Notes: a model not told the origin generated them from the sequence alone. A stretch of DNA of 64,000 bases from Streptomyces tropicalis (GCF_029269835.1 NZ_JARJBB010000010.1:170123-234122); one strand, 5' to 3'. Positions 8,346 through 17,464 are shown, numbered from the stretch's first letter. Numbers and translations: made by a program.

Positions 8346-8655
8346 GGGAATGCTCCCTGGGAAATCCGAGAAGCCGTATGACGAAGAATGCGGGGAGTTG
8401 CACAGCACCGCGCTGCGCCCGGTCCGCGGGGCGATCGACGGGGCCATTGCCCCTTGCTCAAGCCCCGATGGGCATATTCGTCCAGTGTAATTGCCGGCCC
8501 TCCGCAGACGCATTCCGAGGAACCGCCTGATCCGGGCGCCAGGCGCTCGGCACGGTGGCGGCACGGCTTCCGTGCTTCCGAGCGCGGCTCCCGCCTCTGC
8601 CTGCCGCCTGTTCGTTGTCCGATGCGGCCAGGTCTCCAGCGGTGGGCCGGGCGGG
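8346..8655. other. intergenic stretch between the two inserted genes
   Basis: This 310-base stretch has no credible gene. It should contain the promoter of the esterase gene, and it also follows the end of the next minus-strand gene's neighbourhood. Its GC content is lower than that of the surrounding core genes. No clear operator, hairpin terminator or repeat was recognised. Confidence 0.4.
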
Positions 8656-9387
8656 TCAGGTGAGCCAGTCGGTGTAGTGGGTGGGGGCGATGCGCGCGTC
8701 GCCCTTGGTGGTGAGCACATCGCCGTCGACGGCGGCGAACATGCCGGCCGTGTCGTCGGTGACGACCGTGCGGCCGTCAGGGCGGGCGTTCAGGGTGATC
8801 CGGCCGATTTCGTCGAGGGGATGGACGTCGGGCCCGCCAACATCGAGGGTGGCGTTCAGAGGTGTACCGGCAGCGACTTCGGCGACGGTGTCGGAGACGT
8901 CCCGGGCGGCGATCGGCTGGAGTGGGGTGGTGGGCAGGCGGACGGTGTCGCCCTCGGTGGACCAGGACATGAAGGCGTCGACGAACTCCATGAACTGGGT
9001 GGCGCGGACGATCGAATAGGGGATGGGCCCCGCCTTGAGGATGTCTTCCTGTAAGACCTTGGCGCGGTAATAGGCGAGGTCGGGCACCCGGTCCGCGCCG
9101 ACGATCGAGAGGATGACGAAGTGTCCCACCCCGCCTTTGCGGCCGGCGGCCAGGAGGTTGTCCATCGAGGTCTGGAAGAAGGCGGGAGAGGCATCGTCGA
9201 AGGTCGGGGAATTCGTCAGATTGACGACGACGTCGGCCCCGGCCACCGCCTCCGCCACGCCGTGGCCGGTGAGCACGTCGACACCTGTGGACGGCGAGTG
9301 CGGGACTGCCTCGTGCCCAGCGGCGTTCAGCTTCTTCACGACCTGCGACCCGATCAGACCGGTACCGCCGATGACTGCGCACTTCAT
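8656..9387 (-). CDS. NmrA/SDR-type NAD(P)-binding protein with a TTA codon
   Basis: The 243-residue protein starts with the dinucleotide-binding loop GGTGLIG (residues 7-13) and has the atypical-SDR/NmrA pattern, with VVNLTNSPTF near 54, FVILSIVGADR near 90 and the YYRAK segment at 106-110. Such proteins reduce small substrates or sense redox state; the specific role is unknown. Codon 112 is TTA (9052-9054, read on the minus strand), the rare leucine codon that needs the bldA tRNA in streptomycetes, so expression may be developmentally gated. It forms the second gene of the lower-GC block that splits the channel gene. Confidence 0.8.
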   Translation of the reverse strand: MKCAVIGGTGLIGSQVVKKLNAAGHEAVPHSPSTGVDVLTGHGVAEAVAGADVVVNLTNSPTFDDASPAFFQTSMDNLLAAGRKGGVGHFVILSIVGADRVPDLAYYRAKVLQEDILKAGPIPYSIVRATQFMEFVDAFMSWSTEGDTVRLPTTPLQPIAARDVSDTVAEVAAGTPLNATLDVGGPDVHPLDEIGRITLNARPDGRTVVTDDTAGMFAAVDGDVLTTKGDARIAPTHYTDWLT

Positions 9388-9594
9388 TGGTCACCTTTCG
9401 TCGTGCATCGATAGGTCATGCGTCCAGGTTGAGGCGATGCAGTGCACTGCGCACGCCGGCCGATGCACTCCTACGCCCTGGACTGTCGTACCGGTTCAGG
9501 CGACAAGGCCGTCGATCGCCGGGGGAAGAGGGCGGGGGCCACGCAGGACGGGGTCGACCCGGTACGGCGGAGGGTCCGCCAACAGCCGTGGATT

Positions 9595-9924
9595 CTCGAT
9601 TCGTCGGTCATCACCAGCGCGAGTGCGGCGGTCCGGCTGCTCGGGCTGTCGGTGCTCAGCCCGGCCGCGGGCGTGGTCATGGAGTACCTCGTCCAGCAGG
9701 GCAGCGGCCTCGACCTGCTCGAACGGCCCGTCACCCGGGGCGAGTCCGGCCCGGGCCCGCGCGAGACGGACGATCTGGTGGTGAGCGTCCCGCGGGGGCA
9801 CCGGGTCCTCGGCCACCATGATCCGTCGGCCGGAACCCTCCAGCTCACCGACCGGCTGATCACGATCGTCCGCGCCACTCCCGGCGCCCAGGCCGCCCCG
9901 CACCCGCGTCCGCTGCCGGAGTAG
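9595..9924 (+). pseudogene. C-terminal remnant of the K+ channel/RCK protein
   Basis: The frame ending at 9924 carries, from about 9610, ASAAVRLLGLSVLSPAAG, the segment LVQQGSGLDLLERPV and then ETDDLVVSVPRGHRVLG and TLQLTDRLITIVRATPG. I read this as the end of the RCK Rossmann domain and the TrkA-C (RCK-C) domain of a streptomycete potassium channel. Nothing upstream in frame belongs to the channel, and there is no pore or first Rossmann half. It matches the N-terminal remnant at 7132. Together the two fragments account for about 155 residues, so roughly the central half of the protein is gone. The neighbour downstream, the quinone oxidoreductase gene, starts 10 bases later. Confidence 0.7.
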
Positions 9925-9934
9925 CGTCGCCCCC

Positions 9935-10915
9935 ATGCATGCGATCACGATTGCCGAACCTGGTGGGCCCGAGGCACTGGTGTGGGACGAGGTGCCCGAC
10001 CCCGTGCCCGGCGAGGGCGAGGTGCTGGTCGAGGTGGTGGCCGGTGCCGTCAACCGGGCCGACGTCCTGCAGCGCCAGGGGTTCTACAACCCGCCGCCCG
10101 GGGCCTCCCCGTACCCCGGTCTGGAGTGCTCCGGACGGATCGCCGCGCTCGGGCCCGGTGTCTCGGGCTGGGCGGTCGGCGACGAGGTGTGCGCGCTGCT
10201 CTCGGGCGGCGGCTACGCCGAGAAGGTCGCCGTCCCGGCCGGCCAGCTGCTGCCGGTGCCCGAGGGCATGGACCTGAAGCAGGCTGCGGCCCTGCCGGAG
10301 GTGACCTGCACCGTCTGGTCCAACGTCTTCATGATCGCCCACCTGCGGCCGGGGGAGACGCTGCTCGTGCACGGCGGGTCCAGCGGCATCGGCACGATGG
10401 CGATCCAGCTCGCCAAGGCCGTCGGCGCCAGGGTCGCCGTCACGGCGGGCACCAAGGAGAAGCTGGACCGGTGCGCCGAACTGGGTGCCGACATCCTCGT
10501 CAACTACCGCGAGCAGGACTTCGTGGCCGAGGTGCAGCAGGCCACCGGCGGCGCCGGCGCGGACGTGATCCTCGACAACATGGGCGCCAAGTACCTCGAC
10601 CGGAACGTCCAGGCGCTGGCCGTCAACGGCCGGCTCGCGATCATCGGGATGCAGGGCGGGGCGCAGGGCGAGCTGAACATCGGGGCCCTGCTGATGAAGC
10701 GGGCCGCGATCAGCGCGACCTCGCTGCGGGCCCGGCCGCTCGGGGAGAAGGCGGCCATCGTGGCGGCGGTGCGTGAGCACGTCTGGCCGCTGATCGACTC
10801 CGGCCACGTCCGGCCCGTGGTCGACCGCGAGGTGCCGATGAACGACGCGGCGGCGGCGCACCGCGTCCTGGAGGAGAGCAACCACGTCGGCAAGGTGCTC
10901 CTGGTCACGCCCTGA
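9935..10915 (+). CDS. qor: NAD(P)H:quinone oxidoreductase, zinc-independent MDR family
   Basis: The 326-residue protein belongs to the zeta-crystallin/PIG3 branch of medium-chain reductases. The N-terminal GroES-like domain contains VNRADVLQRQGFYNPPPGAS, typical of this branch, and lacks the catalytic zinc cysteines of alcohol dehydrogenases. The Rossmann domain has LLVHGGSSGIGTMAIQLAK at about residues 144-162. It probably reduces quinones with NADPH. Ten bases separate it from the C-terminal channel remnant, so it probably once belonged to a moeA-channel-qor transcription unit; its promoter may now lie in the inserted DNA. Confidence 0.9.
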   Translation: MHAITIAEPGGPEALVWDEVPDPVPGEGEVLVEVVAGAVNRADVLQRQGFYNPPPGASPYPGLECSGRIAALGPGVSGWAVGDEVCALLSGGGYAEKVAVPAGQLLPVPEGMDLKQAAALPEVTCTVWSNVFMIAHLRPGETLLVHGGSSGIGTMAIQLAKAVGARVAVTAGTKEKLDRCAELGADILVNYREQDFVAEVQQATGGAGADVILDNMGAKYLDRNVQALAVNGRLAIIGMQGGAQGELNIGALLMKRAAISATSLRARPLGEKAAIVAAVREHVWPLIDSGHVRPVVDREVPMNDAAAAHRVLEESNHVGKVLLVTP

Positions 10916-10926
10916 CCCCTGCCTGT

Positions 10927-11541
10927 TCAGGACTGGCGCACCCGGAGGCCGAGGAAGGCGATGCCCAGCCCGAGCCCGATGAGGATCAGCCCGCTGCCCA
11001 GGGGCAGGATCCGCAGCACCGGCCCGGAGACGCGCGCGGGGTCGCCCTGGGCCAGGGGGCGCTGCGCGGTGGGGCTCGGAGCCGACGCGGAGGGGGGCGC
11101 CGCCGCCTCGGTCGACGCCGGGGCGGCGGTGTCCTTCGGGGCCTCCGGGTCTCCCGGGCCGCGCGTCCCGCCGCCGTCCTCCCGCCCGTCCTGGTGGCTC
11201 CCCCGGCCCGGGGCGTCGTCCCCGCCCCGGTCCCCGCGCTCGTCCCAGGGCCCGGCCCGGCGGCCCTCCCCGTGCGGCCACACCCCGTCGTCGCTCTTCG
11301 CCTCGGGGTCCGCGTGGGGTCCCGGGCGCCGGCTGCCCTCGTCCGGCCGGTACCCGGGCCGCGGCGGCCACGCGAAGGGGGCGGGCGGTATCGGGTGCGC
11401 GGGGGCGCGGGCGGCGGCCGTGGGCCGGGCCGCGGTGCCGTGGTCGCGGGCGAGGGCGGTGCCGCAGGGCAGGGCGGCGGCCCCCAGGGCTATCAGCAGT
11501 CCCGTCGTGTGCAGGACGGCGGTGCGCGGCCTCGGCGTCAC
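10927..11541 (-). CDS. secreted/membrane-anchored Pro-rich protein of unknown function
   Basis: Starting at the GTG at 11541, which follows a strong GGAGGGGGAG site, the product has 204 residues. An N-terminal signal-like segment (LHTTGLLIALGAAALPCGTA) ends in ALA near residue 28. A long Pro/Gly/Asp/Arg-rich low-complexity region follows. One hydrophobic helix closes the chain (SGLILIGLGLGIAFLGLRV) before a short basic tail. The layout suggests an extracytoplasmic disordered domain held by a C-terminal anchor. I recognise no enzymatic domain. It converges on qor with only 11 bases between the ends. Confidence 0.6.
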   Translation of the reverse strand: MTPRPRTAVLHTTGLLIALGAAALPCGTALARDHGTAARPTAAARAPAHPIPPAPFAWPPRPGYRPDEGSRRPGPHADPEAKSDDGVWPHGEGRRAGPWDERGDRGGDDAPGRGSHQDGREDGGGTRGPGDPEAPKDTAAPASTEAAAPPSASAPSPTAQRPLAQGDPARVSGPVLRILPLGSGLILIGLGLGIAFLGLRVRQS

Positions 11542-11773
11542 GTCGGCTCCCCCTCCTGGTGCCCGTCGGCGGATCACTGGAACCACACTCACATCACGGA
11601 ACACATCCGGCATGCCGGGAGCCGCCGACGGAGGGCCGCCGCCGGCCGCCCGCCGCGTTTCGACCCCCGCTCCCGCCCCCCTGTGCGCGAACCCGCCCCC
11701 GCGGTGCACGGTGGATCACCGTGCGCAGGGGGCACCACGGAGCTGAGACGTACCCGTGCGAGAGAATGGCGGC

Positions 11774-12313
11774 ATGGAGATGCCGAGGAACGAACGGTCG
11801 CCGGAGAATCCCCAGATCCTGGTCGTGGGCCAGGACGGCATGGCACTCGGTGGCGGTGGTGACGACGACTCCCGCGAGATCCCGGTGACGGAGCAGGTCG
11901 AGCAGCCCGCCAAGGTCATGCGGATCGGCAGCATGATCAAGCAGCTGCTCGAGGAGGTGCGGGTGGCGCCGCTGGACGAGGCGAGCCGGAACCGGCTGAA
12001 GGAGATCCACGCCAGCTCGGTCAAGGAGCTGGAGGACGGCCTGGCGCCGGAGCTGGTCGAGGAACTGGAGCGGCTCTCGCTGCCCTTCACGGACGAGGGG
12101 ACGCCCAGCGACGCCGAACTGCGCATCGCGCAGGCCCAGCTGGTGGGCTGGCTGGAGGGACTGTTCCACGGGATCCAGACCACGCTGTTCGCCCAGCAGA
12201 TGGCCGCGCGGGCCCAGTTGGAGCAGATGCGCCGCGCCCTCCCGCCCGGCATCGGCCACGAGGGCGGCGACGACCCCCGCACCGGCGGCCGCTCGGGCGG
12301 ACCGTACCTGTAA
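11774..12313 (+). CDS. bpa: bacterial proteasome activator Bpa (DUF2587)
   Basis: The 179-residue protein matches the Bpa/PafE family, known from Mycobacterium as an ATP-independent ring that opens the 20S proteasome gate. The conserved helical region runs from about residue 38 (EQVEQPAKVMRIGSMIKQLL) through the long amphipathic helices ending QMAARAQLEQMRR. The chain ends in GGPYL, comparable with the C-terminal GQYL gate-opening motif of the mycobacterial protein. Length is normal. Of in-frame starts at 11756, 11774 and 11780, I prefer 11774 from the family N-terminus. A strong hairpin terminator follows 25 bases after the stop. Confidence 0.9.
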   Translation: MEMPRNERSPENPQILVVGQDGMALGGGGDDDSREIPVTEQVEQPAKVMRIGSMIKQLLEEVRVAPLDEASRNRLKEIHASSVKELEDGLAPELVEELERLSLPFTDEGTPSDAELRIAQAQLVGWLEGLFHGIQTTLFAQQMAARAQLEQMRRALPPGIGHEGGDDPRTGGRSGGPYL

Positions 12314-12337
12314 CCCCGTCCGCCGCCGACAGCACGG

Positions 12338-12370
12338 CGAGGGCCCGGCAGCCCGGCTGCCGGGCCCTCG
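12338..12370. terminator. bidirectional terminator between bpa and Ser/Thr kinase gene
   Basis: A perfect 14-bp stem (12338-12351 with 12357-12370) encloses a 5-base loop between the ends of two convergent genes. No T-run follows, as is common in streptomycetes. Confidence 0.7.
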
Positions 12371-12427
12371 GTGCGTCCCGCGGCCCGTCGGCGGTCCGGT
12401 GTGGCACCGGCCCGCCCGGGCACCGGA

Positions 12428-14050
12428 TCAGGACGGCGGGTTGCCCGTGGAGACGTTGAGCTGGATCTCGGGGGCGTTCTTCGGGTCGATGTCGGTGCCG
12501 GCCGCGGGGAACTGGTCCATCACCGTGCCGTCGCCGTAGGTGTTCTCGTCCACGGACTTGATCCTGAGCTTCCAGCCCGCGGCCTGGAGGCACGACTTCA
12601 CGGACTTGATGTACTTGAACTGGAAGTCCGGGACCTGGACCTTCTTGGGGTCGTTGTACGACTCCTGCGGCTCCGTGCAGTCGCTGGTGCCGATGGTCTT
12701 GGTCGGGTCCGGACTGCGGTAGCCCGCCGCCTGCGACGACGAGGCGCTGGTCCGGCCGCCGCCGCCCGCGTTGTCCGAGCCGCCCTTGTTGGTCATCGTC
12801 AGGGCCACCACCAGGCCGACGACCGTGATCGCGGCGACCGCGACGGAGCCCACGACCACGCCCCGGCCGGCGCCGCCCCCGGAGGCCCCGCCCGACTGCA
12901 CGGTCTGCGGCGACCCGGAGTACGGCGGCGGCGTCGGCTGCCCGTACGGCGAGGGGGACGGCGCCTGGTAGCCGCCCTGCTGCGGGTACCCGTAGGCCGG
13001 GGACGGCGCGGTGGGCCCGGCGGCGTACGGGTTCGGGGCGGGAGTGGGCTGGTACGGCGTCTGGACGCTGCCGTGGGGCGTCGGGGCCGACTGGTCGACC
13101 GGGGGGAAGACCGCGGACCCCACGCCCGCGCCGCTGGAGGTCTGGGCGCCGGGGACGATGCTCGGCGGGGCCGCCTGGAAGGAGGCCGCCACGCGCAGGC
13201 ACTCGTCGCGCATGGCCTCGGCGCTCGGGAAGCGCTCGTTGGGGTTCTTCTTCAGCGCGCGGGCCACCAGCGCGTCCACGGCCGGCGGCAGCGCGCGGTT
13301 GATCGAGGAGGGCGCGACCGGCTCCTCCTGGACGTGCGCGTAGGCGATGGCCAGCGGAGAGTCGGCGTCGAACGGCAGCCGGCCGGTCACCAGCTGGAAG
13401 AGCATGATGCCGACCGAGTACAGGTCGGAGCGCGCGTCCACTCCGCGGCCGAGGGCCTGCTCCGGGGAGAGGTACTGCGGGGTGCCGACGACCATGCCGG
13501 TCTGCGTCATCGAGGTGACGCCGGACTGCATGGCGCGGGCGATGCCGAAGTCCATCACCTTGACCACGCCGCGCTTGGTCATCATCACGTTGCCGGGCTT
13601 GATGTCGCGGTGGACCAGGCCCATCTCGTGGCTGATCTCCAGCGCGGCGAGCACGTCCGCGGTGATCTTCAGCGCCTTGTCGGCGGGCATCGCGCCCTGC
13701 GTGCGGACGTCCTCGTCGAGGACGGAGCCCAGCGGGCGGCCCTCGACGTACTCCATGACGATGTACGGCATCGTCGAGCCGTCGAGGTCGTCCTCGCCGG
13801 TGTCGAAGACCGAGACGATGTTGGTGTGCGTGAGCTTCGCCACTGCCTGGGCCTCGCGGCGGAACCGCTCGCGGAACGCCTGCTCCCGGCCCAGCTCGGT
13901 GTGGAGCGTCTTGACGGCCACCTGACGGTCGAGCACGGAGTCGTAGGCGAGGTGCACCGACGCCATGCCGCCCTCGCCGAGCAAGTCGCGCAGCTGGTAC
14001 CGGCCGCCGGCCAGCGCCCGCCCCGCGTACCGGTTGCCGTCCTGGCTCAT
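12428..14050 (-). CDS. membrane Ser/Thr protein kinase with one PASTA-like domain (PknB type)
   Basis: The 540-residue Hanks-type kinase has its glycine loop at LLGEGGMASV (23-32), ATP lysine K47 in VAVKTL, catalytic HRDIKPGN at 147-154 and DFG at 167-169, followed by a Thr-rich activation loop. Residues about 290-395 are a Pro/Gly/Tyr/Gln-rich linker. One transmembrane helix lies near 400-425 (VVVGSVAVAAITVVGLVVAL). The extracellular end has a single PASTA-like domain (SCLQAAGWKLRIKSVDENTY ... VMDQFPAAGTDIDP), which in this family binds peptidoglycan fragments or lipid II. It is divergent from a second kinase gene across 369 bases. Confidence 0.92.
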   Translation of the reverse strand: MSQDGNRYAGRALAGGRYQLRDLLGEGGMASVHLAYDSVLDRQVAVKTLHTELGREQAFRERFRREAQAVAKLTHTNIVSVFDTGEDDLDGSTMPYIVMEYVEGRPLGSVLDEDVRTQGAMPADKALKITADVLAALEISHEMGLVHRDIKPGNVMMTKRGVVKVMDFGIARAMQSGVTSMTQTGMVVGTPQYLSPEQALGRGVDARSDLYSVGIMLFQLVTGRLPFDADSPLAIAYAHVQEEPVAPSSINRALPPAVDALVARALKKNPNERFPSAEAMRDECLRVAASFQAAPPSIVPGAQTSSGAGVGSAVFPPVDQSAPTPHGSVQTPYQPTPAPNPYAAGPTAPSPAYGYPQQGGYQAPSPSPYGQPTPPPYSGSPQTVQSGGASGGGAGRGVVVGSVAVAAITVVGLVVALTMTNKGGSDNAGGGGRTSASSSQAAGYRSPDPTKTIGTSDCTEPQESYNDPKKVQVPDFQFKYIKSVKSCLQAAGWKLRIKSVDENTYGDGTVMDQFPAAGTDIDPKNAPEIQLNVSTGNPPS

Positions 14051-14419
14051 TTTCAGCGTCCCCCATAGGCGCGGCGGCCTCGGCCGCTGTGACTTCCGCG
14101 TCCGGTTGCCCGTCGTCCCGGATCGTGGTGATCGAAAGTGCTATTCCCGGCCAAGTCTGCCCGAGGGCACCGACACGTCAAGCTCGGTGCCCGTTCCGTG
14201 ACCGTACGCGAAAGAAGCGTCGCGGAAGCGTTACAGCAGGCGTGCGGCCGGTACAGAGGATTTGCACCGAGCCGCCGGTCCGGGGTTTCATGGCCGGTCC
14301 GTCTCGGGCCGGTTCCCGCACGCATCCTGGACCGGAGGCTTGCGCCGAACCTGTAGCGTGGCCGACGGAGACCGTAACAACACCGCGCGCACCGCGGGCA
14401 GAAACGACGGCGAGGACTG
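14051..14419. other. divergent promoter region between the two kinase genes
   Basis: This 369-base region lies between oppositely oriented kinase starts and must carry both promoters. It includes somewhat AT-richer patches around 14130-14250. No dyad, riboswitch or small ORF stood out. Shared control of the two kinases is plausible but not shown. Confidence 0.4.
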
Positions 14420-16024
14420 ATGGCACAGACGCAGCGCGCCCAGGGCCCGTCCGACCCCGAGGCGTCTGGCGGCGGTATGTCGGACGCGCCTGAGCTGTGG
14501 GGCAACGGCGGCCTGGTCGGCGACGGCCGGTACCGGCTGACCCACAGACTCGGCCGGGGCGGCATGGCCGAGGTGTTCGCGGCCGAGGACGTGCGCCTCG
14601 GGCGCACCGTGGCGGTCAAGCTGCTGCGCGCCGACCTCGCCGAGGACCCCGTCTCCAAGGCCCGCTTCACGCGCGAGGCCCAGTCGGTGGCCGGCCTCAA
14701 CCACCACGCGATCGTCGCCGTGTACGACTCCGGCGAGGACTTCGTGGGCGGCCAGTCCGTGCCGTACATCGTGATGGAGCTGGTCGAGGGCCGCACCATC
14801 CGCGACCTGCTGCTCAACGCCGAGGCGCCGGGCCCCGAGCAGGCCCTCATCATCGTCTCGGGCGTGCTGGAGGCGCTGGCCTACTCGCACCAGCACGGCA
14901 TCGTGCACCGCGACATCAAGCCCGCCAACGTCATCATCACCGACAACGGCGCCGTGAAGGTGATGGACTTCGGCATCGCCCGCGCCCTGCACGGGGCGTC
15001 CACGACGATGACGCAGACCGGCATGGTCATGGGCACCCCGCAGTACCTGTCGCCGGAGCAGGCCCTCGGCAAGGCCGTGGACCACCGCTCCGACCTCTAC
15101 GCCACCGGCTGCCTGCTCTACGAACTCCTGTCGCTGCGGCCCCCGTTCACCGGCGAGACGCCGCTGTCGGTGGTCTACCAGCACGTCCAGGACATGCCGG
15201 TGCCGCCGTCGCAGACCACGGAGGGCACCTGCCCGCCCGAGCTCGACGGTCTTGTCATGCGCTCGCTGGCCAAGGAGCCCGACGACCGCTTCCAGACGGC
15301 CGAGGAGATGCGCGGGCTGGCCCAGTACGCGCTGCAGATGCTCTACGACCAGGGCGGCCACACCGGCACCTGGAACACGGGCCCGGTGGCGCTGCACGAG
15401 GGCCGGCACGCCCAGGCGGGAGGCTTCGCGGGGACGACCGTGATGCACCCCGCCGACTCCGGGGCCGGCACCGCCCAGATCCCGCAGCCGATCCTGCCCG
15501 GCGGGTACGGCCACGGCGACGACGGCGGCTTCGAGGGCCACGGCAACCGCGGCAGCGGCCGCGGCAAGATGTGGATCCTCGCGGTGCTCGCGGTCATCGC
15601 CGTCGTGGCGGGCGTGGCGCTGGCGCTGCACAACACCGGCGGCAGCGGCGGTGGAGGCGGGGGCGGCACCCGCAAGCCGCCGGCCGCCACCCAGTCGACG
15701 GGCGACCAGCAGTCCAGCCCGTCGCCGAGCGACTCGGCGACCGACCAGCCCTCGGACACGTCCACCGACAACGGCACCGGCGGGGGCGGCACCGGTTCGG
15801 ACTGGACGCCGTCGTCCACGCCGTCGAGCACGCCGTCCCAGTCGACGCCGGACCAGCCCACCGGCCAGCCGTCGAACCAGCCCACCACCAGCCAGCCGTC
15901 CAGCCCCGACACCGGCTCCTCGCCGACGGACACCGGCGGCAACCCGACCGACGGGGCGTCCAGCGGCGGCGACGTCGGCGGCACGATCGCGGGGGCGGGC
16001 AGCCCCGGCGGCGCGGGCGGCTGA
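14420..16024 (+). CDS. membrane Ser/Thr protein kinase without PASTA domains
   Basis: The 534-residue Hanks-type kinase has a glycine loop (RLGRGGMAEV, 43-52), K67 in VAVKLL, HRDIKPAN at 163-170 and DFG at 183-185. After the catalytic domain (to about residue 305) come a Gly/His-rich linker and one transmembrane helix near 384-403 (ILAVLAVIAVVAGVALAL). The outside part, about 130 residues, is Ser/Thr/Pro/Gly-rich and looks disordered, and no sensor domain is visible. The catalytic domain is closely similar to that of the divergent kinase at 12428-14050, so the pair probably arose by duplication. The ligand and substrates are unknown. Confidence 0.92.
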   Translation: MAQTQRAQGPSDPEASGGGMSDAPELWGNGGLVGDGRYRLTHRLGRGGMAEVFAAEDVRLGRTVAVKLLRADLAEDPVSKARFTREAQSVAGLNHHAIVAVYDSGEDFVGGQSVPYIVMELVEGRTIRDLLLNAEAPGPEQALIIVSGVLEALAYSHQHGIVHRDIKPANVIITDNGAVKVMDFGIARALHGASTTMTQTGMVMGTPQYLSPEQALGKAVDHRSDLYATGCLLYELLSLRPPFTGETPLSVVYQHVQDMPVPPSQTTEGTCPPELDGLVMRSLAKEPDDRFQTAEEMRGLAQYALQMLYDQGGHTGTWNTGPVALHEGRHAQAGGFAGTTVMHPADSGAGTAQIPQPILPGGYGHGDDGGFEGHGNRGSGRGKMWILAVLAVIAVVAGVALALHNTGGSGGGGGGGTRKPPAATQSTGDQQSSPSPSDSATDQPSDTSTDNGTGGGGTGSDWTPSSTPSSTPSQSTPDQPTGQPSNQPTTSQPSSPDTGSSPTDTGGNPTDGASSGGDVGGTIAGAGSPGGAGG

Positions 16025-16153
16025 CGGCCCCGCACCGCACCATCCGCCTCCACGCGCGCGTGGCACCCCGGGAGGGGGCCGCGCGCGCGTGGCGTACCGG
16101 GCGCCGGGGCGTACCGGGCCCCTGCGGTCACCGGGGCGCAACGGCCCTGCGGG

Positions 16154-17197
16154 TCACCCGGCGAACGCCCCGCACACCGCGTCGTACGCGCGCGTCCACC
16201 ACACCACCAGCGCCGAGGCGGCCGGGAACTGCGGGTCCGCGCGCCGGTCGTCCCGCTCGTAGTGCCAGCGCAGCATCCAGAAGTCGTTCAGGCGCTCCCA
16301 CCACACGCGGTGCACCGCCGCGGTCAGCTCGGCGGGCGCCACCCCGGCGGACCGCCGGTACGCGCGCGCGTACGCCCCGACCTTCGCCAGGTCGAGGGTG
16401 CCGTCGGGCCGGACGAAGAAGATCACCGCGGCCCGGACCGCCTCCTCCGCGCGGGGCTGCACGCCGAGCCGGTCCCAGTCGACGATCGCGGCCGGCGCGT
16501 CCCCCCGGTAGAGCAGGTTGAAGGGGTGGAAGTCGCCGTGCACCCAGCCCACCGGGCCGCCCGGCGGGGGGCGCCGGTGGGTGTGCCGTTCCAGCAGGGT
16601 CCGCCGTTCCCGCAGGCGGTGCCGGGCCAGCTCGTCGAAGGCGTCCGGCGGGCGCCGACGGCCGACGTGGGCGAGCAGGTCGTCGATCAGGGCGAAGGTG
16701 TCGGCGGGGTCGGCGCTCTCCACGGGGTGGGGGCTCGTGGCCGGGCGGGTGCGCCCCTTCGGGGGCATCACGCGCTCCAGACAGGCGTGCACGGCCCCGA
16801 GGAGCGCCCCCAGGCGGGTGCACTGGCCGGTGGTGAGCTGGCCGCCGTGCCGGTGCCTGCCGTCGATCCAGGGGTGCAGCGCGTACGCGTGGCCGCCGAC
16901 GACGGCGACCGTGCGCCCGTCGCGCCCGGTGAGCGGGGGCGCCACCGGGACGCCGAGGTCGGCGAGGCGCTGGGTGGCCCGGTGCTGGCGGGCGATCGCC
17001 GCGGGGTCGGCCGTGTCCGGATCGAAGTGGTGCTTCAGGAAGTAGCGCCCGCGGGTCGTGCAGAGGCGGTAGCCGCGGTTCAGGAGCCCTTGGTCGACCG
17101 GTTCGCAGGTGAGGGCGCTACCGGCCGCGTACTGATGCAACAAGGCGCTCAGAGGGGGCGCGTGGGGTACAGGGGGTGGTACACAAGGGCGCGGCAC
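16154..17197 (-). CDS. APH-type phosphotransferase (aminoglycoside/homoserine kinase-like)
   Basis: The 347-residue protein has the APH/choline-kinase fold: a nucleotide-binding N-lobe with YRLCTTRGRYFLKHHFD, the catalytic loop VGWVHGDFHPFNLL at about 213-226 and the metal-binding AAIVDWDRLG shortly after. Members phosphorylate small molecules such as aminoglycosides, homoserine or sugars. Nothing in the neighbourhood specifies the substrate, so a resistance role should not be assumed. It is transcribed towards the kinase gene ending at 16024. The start at 17197 fits the family N-terminus; internal starts are possible. Confidence 0.78.
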   Translation of the reverse strand: MPRPCVPPPVPHAPPLSALLHQYAAGSALTCEPVDQGLLNRGYRLCTTRGRYFLKHHFDPDTADPAAIARQHRATQRLADLGVPVAPPLTGRDGRTVAVVGGHAYALHPWIDGRHRHGGQLTTGQCTRLGALLGAVHACLERVMPPKGRTRPATSPHPVESADPADTFALIDDLLAHVGRRRPPDAFDELARHRLRERRTLLERHTHRRPPPGGPVGWVHGDFHPFNLLYRGDAPAAIVDWDRLGVQPRAEEAVRAAVIFFVRPDGTLDLAKVGAYARAYRRSAGVAPAELTAAVHRVWWERLNDFWMLRWHYERDDRRADPQFPAASALVVWWTRAYDAVCGAFAG

Positions 17198-17464
17198 GCG
17201 CCGAATGCTAGGGCACCGGACGAGGCCGTGAACTGGGCCTTGTCACACTCAGTCGCCGTCAGTCGCATTCGGTCACTCGGTGTCGCGCGCCGCTCGTCCG
17301 CCCGGTTCGGCTCCGGCGCACCCGCCGCACGGGCCCGTCCCCCGACGGGAGCACATTCGCCCGCGCGATGAAACCCTTCCCGTCGCCGGGGTGGCCGGGA
17401 TAACGTGCCGGTGTTCCGGCCCCCTGCAAGGCTGTGACCAGCAGCTGTCCCGACGACCGGCGAG

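Noticed and set aside
8346..8720. 125-codon upstream extension of the esterase frame
   Set aside because: It has no homology features and the ATG at 8345 has a good ribosome site.
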